Part shown: positions 59,323 through 64,000 of the stretch, piece after piece
Position numbering within the stretch: the stretch's first letter is position 1
How the letters are laid out: each line of letters begins with the position of its first letter
Assembly: GCF_039534125.1 (NCBI RefSeq)
Contig: NZ_BAAAUV010000009.1
Span: forward strand, 1-64,000
Origin: Actinocorallia longicatena
GTDB taxonomy: Bacteria > Actinomycetota > Actinomycetes > Streptosporangiales > Streptosporangiaceae
Direction of reading: 5' to 3'
Length of the DNA stretch: 64,000 bases
Notes under the pieces: generated by a model
Database searches by the model: none
Told to the model about the DNA's origin: nothing
What the model saw: only the letters and a program-made list of their open reading frames with translations
Translations under genes and position numbers: made by a program

Positions 59323-59715
59323 TCAGACGACCTCGGCCGTCAGAAGCTCCCAGAAATGGGTGACGCCCGCGAAGGGCGTCCCCAGGTCGCGGCCGCAGTA
59401 GGTCCAGCGGCCGCGCAGCCGCCACGAACGGCCCAGGCCGTCGCAGAGGAGCAGTTCGAGCGAGAAGGAGACGTCCTGCGCCCGGAGCACGCCCCGGTCC
59501 GCGGCGACGGTCGTCAGCCGCGGATTCGCCTCGCACCTGACGCCCCGCAGCAGCGTGCGGGGATCCTGGCGGAGCAGGCCCTGATTCAGATCATGGACCA
59601 GCAGGGCCGCGTAGTCGGCGCCCAGCCAGCGCAGCTCGGAGATGTGGGGAAAACCGTAACGAGCCGCGACGACCGGGTGCCTGGCGTCGCTGCGGTGGCT
59701 GTCGAGGACGGTCAC
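59323..59715 (-). CDS. Hypothetical protein, paralogue of the gene at 58800
   Basis: A 130-residue soluble protein sharing with its neighbour LRWLGADYAALLVHDLNQGLLRQD, LLLCDGLGRSWRLRGRWTYCGRDLGT and VTHFWELLTAEVV, roughly half identical. The N-terminus (MTVLDSHRSDARH) is extra. GTG 59715 follows AGGAAG. The tandem pair arose by duplication; the 154-bp gap means they are probably transcribed separately. Function is unknown. Confidence 0.75.
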   Translation of the reverse strand: MTVLDSHRSDARHPVVAARYGFPHISELRWLGADYAALLVHDLNQGLLRQDPRTLLRGVRCEANPRLTTVAADRGVLRAQDVSFSLELLLCDGLGRSWRLRGRWTYCGRDLGTPFAGVTHFWELLTAEVV

Positions 59716-59776
59716 GCTGCACCACTTCCTGGGTTGTGGTTCTCTTCTGCCCCCGATGGCCCTTATTCGGTTGTCG

Positions 59777-61090
59777 TCACCCCTGACTGCAAGCCGAGCG
59801 CATCGCTTCCCATGTGCCCAGCTTCACGCGTTCACCGCGTGCCAGAGATGCTGCCAGTGACACTTCCGCCGCGTCCAGTCCCAACCAATGTGAATAGGTG
59901 ACGAATTGGACACCGCGGGATGTCAGGAGGACTTCCAGGTCCTGTTCCGGCCTCGGCCTGGCGCCCAGTCCGGCCAGCACCTCGCGGACCGTCTCGGCCG
60001 CGTCGGACTTGTTGGTGCCCACCACACCGGACGGGCCGCGCTTGATCCAGCCCGCCGTGAACTCGCCGTCGGCGATCCGGCCGCGCTCGTTCACGATCAC
60101 CGAGGCGCGCTCGTCGAACGGGACCCCCGCCAGCGGGACGCTCCGGTAGCCCACCGACCGGACGACCGCCCCGACGGGCAGCGTCTCGTGGACACCGGTG
60201 CCGACGACCCTCCCGTCCACCAGCTCCGTCCGCTCCAGCTTGAGCCCCTCGACCTTCTCCGTCCCGATGATCTCGACGGGCGCGAGCCAGAACCGCAGGT
60301 CGATGTGGCGCAGGGCCTCGACCGGCGGGGTGGTCCAGGCCGCCATGGCGGCGATGTTGCCGCGCACGTGCCGGTCGGCGGCGGCGAGCTCGGCGTCGGC
60401 CTCGGACAGCTCCATGTCCTCCGGGCGGACGTGGATCGAGGCGTGGTGCAGCTCGCCGAGCTCCCGCGCCTCCTTGGTGGTGAACTTGGCCTGCGCGGGG
60501 CCGCGGCGGCCGATCAGGTGGATCCGCCGGACCTTCGACTGGCCCAGGGCGTCCAGGACGTGCTCGGGGATGTCGGTCTCGCGCAGTTCCCCGGCCGTCT
60601 TGGCGAGGATCCGGACCACGTCGACCGCGACGTTCCCGACGCCGATCACCGCGACCTCCTCGACCGACAGGTCGAAGTCGTGCCCGGCGGCGTCGGGGTG
60701 GCCGCAGTACCAGTTCACGAAGTCGGTCGCGGCGATCGAGCCGGGCAGGTCCTCGCCCGGCAGCCCGAGCCGCCGGTCCACCATCGCGCCCGTGCAGTAG
60801 ACGACCGCGTCGTAGCAGGACAGCAGTTCGTCCCTGGTCACGTCGCGGCCGAGCTCGACGCAGCCGAAGAAGCGCACTCCCGGCTGCTCCAGCACCTTCT
60901 GCAGGTACTTCGCGATGGCCTTGATGGACTTGTGGTCCGGCGCGACGCCGTACCTCACGAGCCCGTAGGGGGTGGGCAGCCGGTCGATCACGTCGACCTT
61001 CACGCCACCTTTGACGAGGGCTTCGGCAGCGTACAGCCCCGCGGGACCGGCTCCGACCACTGCAACCGTAAAGTCCGTCACACCGGGCAT
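59777..61090 (-). CDS. FprA-type NADPH-ferredoxin reductase
   Basis: A 437-residue flavoprotein of the adrenodoxin reductase/FprA family. The FAD motif is VAVVGAGPAGLYAAEALV. LPTPYGLVRYGVAPDHKSIK, a family hallmark, is followed by the NADP motif VAVIGVGNVAVDVVRIL and the C-terminal GWIKRGPSGVVGTNKSDA. It passes electrons from NADPH to ferredoxins, for example for cytochromes P450. ATG 61090 was chosen; GTG 61081 is close. A much longer frame overlaps the permease gene and is not real. Confidence 0.94.
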   Translation of the reverse strand: MPGVTDFTVAVVGAGPAGLYAAEALVKGGVKVDVIDRLPTPYGLVRYGVAPDHKSIKAIAKYLQKVLEQPGVRFFGCVELGRDVTRDELLSCYDAVVYCTGAMVDRRLGLPGEDLPGSIAATDFVNWYCGHPDAAGHDFDLSVEEVAVIGVGNVAVDVVRILAKTAGELRETDIPEHVLDALGQSKVRRIHLIGRRGPAQAKFTTKEARELGELHHASIHVRPEDMELSEADAELAAADRHVRGNIAAMAAWTTPPVEALRHIDLRFWLAPVEIIGTEKVEGLKLERTELVDGRVVGTGVHETLPVGAVVRSVGYRSVPLAGVPFDERASVIVNERGRIADGEFTAGWIKRGPSGVVGTNKSDAAETVREVLAGLGARPRPEQDLEVLLTSRGVQFVTYSHWLGLDAAEVSLAASLARGERVKLGTWEAMRSACSQG

Positions 61091-61125
61091 TGTGCCCGCA
61101 ACCAAATTCGCAGTACCAGCCGGGG

Positions 61126-62610
61126 TCAGATCACGACACGGCCGCTGTTTTCGGACCGTTCCTGGACCCGGCTGTGGTGCCGCCCGTAAAGGAAGTAGAC
61201 GGCGCTGCCGATCAGCATCCACACGAAGAACCGCACCCAGGTCTCGACCGGCAGGTTCAGCATGACGAACACGCTGGCCAGGACAGCCAGGATCGGGGTC
61301 AGCGGGACCAGCGGCGTGCGGAAGGAGCGCGGCAGGTCGGGACGGGTCCTGCGCAGGACGATCACTCCGATGGCGACGACCACGAAGGCGAAGAGCGTCC
61401 CGATGTTGACGAGCTCGGCGAGCGCCGACAGCGGGATGAGCCCGGCGAGCAGCGCGACGACCACTCCCATGAAGATCGTCGAACGGGCGGGGGTGCCGTA
61501 CCTCGGGTGGACCTCGGCGAGCCACTGCGGAAGCAGGCCGTCGCGGCTCATCGCGAAGAACACCCGGCTCTGGCCGAGCAGCAGGATGAGCACGACGGTC
61601 GTCAGGCCGAAGATGGCGCCGACGCTGATGAGCGTCGCGAAGAACGGGTGACCGACCGACTTGAAGGCGTCGGCGAGCGGCGCCGATTCGCTGAGCTCGG
61701 AGTAGTGCTGCATCCCGACGACCACCAGCGACACCGCGACGTACAGGGCGGTGCAGATGAGCAGCGAGGCGATGATCCCGATGGGCAGGTCGCGCTGCGG
61801 GCGGCGGGCCTCCTCCGCGGCGGTGGCGACGACGTCGAAGCCGATGTAGGCGAAGAAGACGATCGCGACCGCGCCGAAGATGCCGAGCCAGCCGAACGCC
61901 ACCGGGGTGACCCCGGACAGGACCTGGAGCAGCGGCGCCTTCCAGCCGTCGACCGCGGGGGTGCTGTGGGCCGGCGGGATGAACGGCTTGTAGTTGTCGG
62001 CGTTGATGAAGAACAGCCCGGCGATCACGACGAGGGCGATCACGCTCAGCTTGATCGCGACCATGATCGCGTTGACCCGTGAGGAGATCTTGACCCCCAG
62101 GACGAGCAGGGCCGTCACGGCGAGGACGATGAGCACGGCCGGGATGTTGAAGGTCGCGTGCTCCCCCGCCAGGCTCGCGGGCAGATGGACCCCGGCGCTG
62201 TCCAGCAGCGAGACCAGGTAGCCCGACCAGCCGACGGCGACCACCGCCGCGCCCAGCGCCAGTTCCAGGATGAGGTCCCAGCCGATGATCCAGGCCGGGA
62301 ACTCCCCGATCGTGGCGTAGGAGAAGGTGTAGGCCGATCCGGCGACCGGGACCGTCGAGGCGAACTCGGCGTAACACAGCGCCGCGAGCGCGCAGACGAT
62401 CCCGGCGAACACGAACGACAGCGCCACGGCCGGGCCCGCGTACTCCTTGGCGACCCGGCCGGTCAGCACGAAGATCCCGGTGCCGACGACCACGCCGATC
62501 CCGAAGACCGTCAGATCGAGGGCGGACAGGTCGCGGCGGAGCCTGTGCCCCGGTTCCTCGGTCTCCCGGACGGACTGTTCGACCGATTTCGTGCGGAACA
62601 GAGTGCTCAC
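61126..62610 (-). CDS. APC-family amino-acid permease (cationic type)
   Basis: A 494-residue, 12-helix amino acid-polyamine-organocation permease. TM1 is LTVFGIGVVVGTGIFVLTG, with the GxG substrate loop. LCYAEFASTVPVAGSAYTFSYATIGEFPAWIIGWDLILELALG covers TM3, and FFAYIGFDVVATAAEEARRPQRDLPIGI covers TM6, as in CAT/YfnA-type importers. GTG 62610 follows AAGGAG. It lies downstream of dxs, separated by an inverted repeat. The substrate is probably a neutral or cationic amino acid. Confidence 0.9.
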   Translation of the reverse strand: MSTLFRTKSVEQSVRETEEPGHRLRRDLSALDLTVFGIGVVVGTGIFVLTGRVAKEYAGPAVALSFVFAGIVCALAALCYAEFASTVPVAGSAYTFSYATIGEFPAWIIGWDLILELALGAAVVAVGWSGYLVSLLDSAGVHLPASLAGEHATFNIPAVLIVLAVTALLVLGVKISSRVNAIMVAIKLSVIALVVIAGLFFINADNYKPFIPPAHSTPAVDGWKAPLLQVLSGVTPVAFGWLGIFGAVAIVFFAYIGFDVVATAAEEARRPQRDLPIGIIASLLICTALYVAVSLVVVGMQHYSELSESAPLADAFKSVGHPFFATLISVGAIFGLTTVVLILLLGQSRVFFAMSRDGLLPQWLAEVHPRYGTPARSTIFMGVVVALLAGLIPLSALAELVNIGTLFAFVVVAIGVIVLRRTRPDLPRSFRTPLVPLTPILAVLASVFVMLNLPVETWVRFFVWMLIGSAVYFLYGRHHSRVQERSENSGRVVI

Positions 62611-62623
62611 GACGCTCCTTGCA

Positions 62624-62653
62624 ACGGTGTGTGCTCTATCGAACACACACCGT
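62624..62653. promoter_or_regulatory. Perfect 10-bp inverted repeat before the permease
   Basis: ACGGTGTGTG (62624-62633) is mirrored exactly by CACACACCGT (62644-62653) around 10 nt. It lies between the dxs stop and the permease start. It could terminate dxs or act as an operator. The absence of a T run and its AC/GT composition favour an operator. Confidence 0.55.
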
Positions 62654-62659
62654 AACAAG

Positions 62660-64000
62660 TCAGCGACCGGCGACGCGTGACCTCGCGGTCCTGCGGTTGG
62701 TCACCTTGGCGACCGTCTCGGTGATCTCCCTGGCCAGGTCCTGCGGGGTCAGCCCGATCGTGCCGAGGATCTCCGCGCGCGAGGCGTGGTCGAGGAACTC
62801 CTGCGGGATGCCGTAGGTGCGGATCGGCACGTCCACGCCGTTGTCGCGCAGCTCACGGGCGACCGCGTCGCCCACCGCGCCGGTGCGGCCGTTGTCCTCC
62901 ACCACCACGACGAGCTTGTGGCCCGCCGCGGCCCCGGCCAGCTCCGGGTCGAGCGGCTTGACCCATCGCGGGTCGACGACGGTCGCGTCGATGCCCTGGT
63001 CGACCAGGCGCTCGGCCGCGCCGACCGCGGTGGCCGTCATCGAGCCGACCGCGACGATCAGGACGTCCTTGCCGGGACGCTCGTACAGCACGTCCATCCC
63101 GCCGAGGGTGCCGACCGCCTCGAGGTCCTCGAAGACCGGGCCCTTGGGGAAGCGGATCGCCGACGGGCCTCCGGTGACCTCCAGGCAGGCGCGCAGGAGC
63201 TCTCGCAGCCGGGTGCCGTCGCGCGGGACGGCCACCTTCATCCCCGGCACCAGCGACAGGATCGACAGGTCCCACATGCCGTTGTGGGAGGCGCCGTCGT
63301 CGCCGGTGACGCCCGCCCGGTCCAGCACGAAGGTCACGGCCTGCTTGTGCAGGGCGATGTCCATCAGCATCTGGTCGAAGGCGCGGTTGAGGAAGGTCGC
63401 GTAGAGCGCCACGACCGGGTGCAGGCCGCCGAGCGCTAGCCCGGCCGCCGAGGTGGCGGCGTGCTGCTCGGCGATGCCGACGTCGTAGATCCGGTCGGGG
63501 TAGGCGTCGGCGAAGGCGGCCAGGCCGACCGGATGCAGCATCGCCGCGGTGATCCCCACGACGTCCGGGCGCTCCGCGCCGATCTTCACCATCTCGGCGG
63601 AGAAGACCTTGGTCCAGCCGGGCTTGGAGCTGGGGGCGGACTTGCCGGTCTCGGGATCGAAGACCCCGGCGCCGTGCATGTTGTCCTCCTCGTTCTGCTC
63701 GGCGGGGGCATAGCCCTTGCCCTTGCTGGTGATGGCGTGGACGATCACCGGCGCGCCGAACTCGCGGGCCTTGCGCAGGGCACGTTCCATCGCCTGCTCG
63801 TCGTGGCCGTCGATGGGCCCGACGTACTTCATGCCGAGGTCCTCGAACATGGCCTGCGGCTGCAGGATGTCCTTGAGGCCCTTCTTGAGGCCGTGCAGCG
63901 CCTCGTAGGCCAGCTCGCCCGCGACCGGGACCCTGGGAACGGTCCGTTTCACCAGGTCGAGCGCCTTCTCGTACCCCTGGGTGACGCGAAGGTCGGCGAG
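62660..64000 (-). CDS. dxs: 1-Deoxy-D-xylulose-5-phosphate synthase, 5' end outside window
   Basis: The C-terminal ~446 residues of DXS, the thiamine-diphosphate enzyme that starts the MEP isoprenoid pathway. GMKYVGPIDGHD, AITSKGKGYAPAEQ, DVGIAEQHAATSAAGLALGG (catalytic Glu region), VLDRAGVTGDDGASHNGMWDLSIL and the C-terminal transketolase domain are all present. The reading frame continues through the right edge of the window (EKALDLVKRTVPR), so about 190-200 N-terminal residues are missing. Confidence 0.96.
   Translation of the reverse strand, partial: LADLRVTQGYEKALDLVKRTVPRVPVAGELAYEALHGLKKGLKDILQPQAMFEDLGMKYVGPIDGHDEQAMERALRKAREFGAPVIVHAITSKGKGYAPAEQNEEDNMHGAGVFDPETGKSAPSSKPGWTKVFSAEMVKIGAERPDVVGITAAMLHPVGLAAFADAYPDRIYDVGIAEQHAATSAAGLALGGLHPVVALYATFLNRAFDQMLMDIALHKQAVTFVLDRAGVTGDDGASHNGMWDLSILSLVPGMKVAVPRDGTRLRELLRACLEVTGGPSAIRFPKGPVFEDLEAVGTLGGMDVLYERPGKDVLIVAVGSMTATAVGAAERLVDQGIDATVVDPRWVKPLDPELAGAAAGHKLVVVVEDNGRTGAVGDAVARELRDNGVDVPIRTYGIPQEFLDHASRAEILGTIGLTPQDLAREITETVAKVTNRRTARSRVAGR

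Overview
The window is GC-rich (roughly 70%) chromosomal DNA of an actinomycete. This rests on many GTG starts, strong third-position GC bias, leaderless genes with TANNNT boxes 6-8 nt before the start codon, and family content: DUF3000 next to ribonuclease D, HemQ next to the porphyrinogen oxidase, SigE-family ECF sigma factors, MocR regulators, split LigC and LigD-type polymerase genes, and a baeRF protein. The gene mix looks most like Streptosporangiales/Thermomonosporaceae (Actinomadura-like), but that placement is an inference. I found no tRNA, rRNA, CRISPR array, insertion sequence or prophage. About 60 protein genes are called; those at both ends (a sugar-binding lipoprotein on the left, dxs on the right) are cut by the window edge.

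1-10.6 kb: a sugar-binding lipoprotein diverges from a LacI regulator across two near-identical operators. A methyltransferase follows, then a DHA2-type efflux pump divergent from its TetR regulator across twin perfect palindromes. Next is a three-gene set (DUF6285 protein, acyl-CoA dehydrogenase, APH-fold kinase) resembling LvaB/LvaC/LvaA and ACAD10/11, then a xylose-type XylF/XylG/XylH ABC transporter.

10.6-25 kb: a large secreted GH87-type alpha-1,3-glucanase with two discoidin modules, a FetB-like permease, a ZIP-like protein, a SnoaL-like protein, a thioesterase behind a sigmaR-like promoter, purB, a RibD-like reductase overlapping an MFS gene, a MocR regulator sharing a tiny divergent promoter with that MFS gene, an NAD(P)-binding protein paired with an HxlR regulator, a TauD-like dioxygenase, and glgX.

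25-32 kb: a run of ECF sigma-factor loci. One is a conventional SigE plus membrane-anchored partner. Three are single-gene fusions in which an ECF-like sigma region is joined to a transmembrane helix and an extracytoplasmic domain. A secreted peptidoglycan-binding protein lies among them.

32-44.4 kb: a RibD-like reductase divergent from LigC with overlapping -10 boxes, a lipoprotein, an aldehyde dehydrogenase, a LigD-type polymerase, msrB, and the heme genes hemY, hemQ and hemE interspersed with DUF4349 and DUF3000 proteins and rnd.

44.4-52.6 kb: efeU behind an iron box, a MacAB-like export operon (lipoprotein, adaptor, ATPase, permease) divergent from a two-component system, and an acyl-CoA synthetase. 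52.7-64 kb: fadA-fadB, a VIT1-type transporter, a baeRF3 protein, two paralogous small proteins, an FprA-type ferredoxin reductase, an amino-acid permease and dxs.

The most unusual feature is a pair of about 100-nt non-coding elements (near 56.0 and 58.2 kb). Each has a GGAAC-N18-GTT promoter, a conserved structured core and an intrinsic terminator directly ahead of a gene on the same strand.
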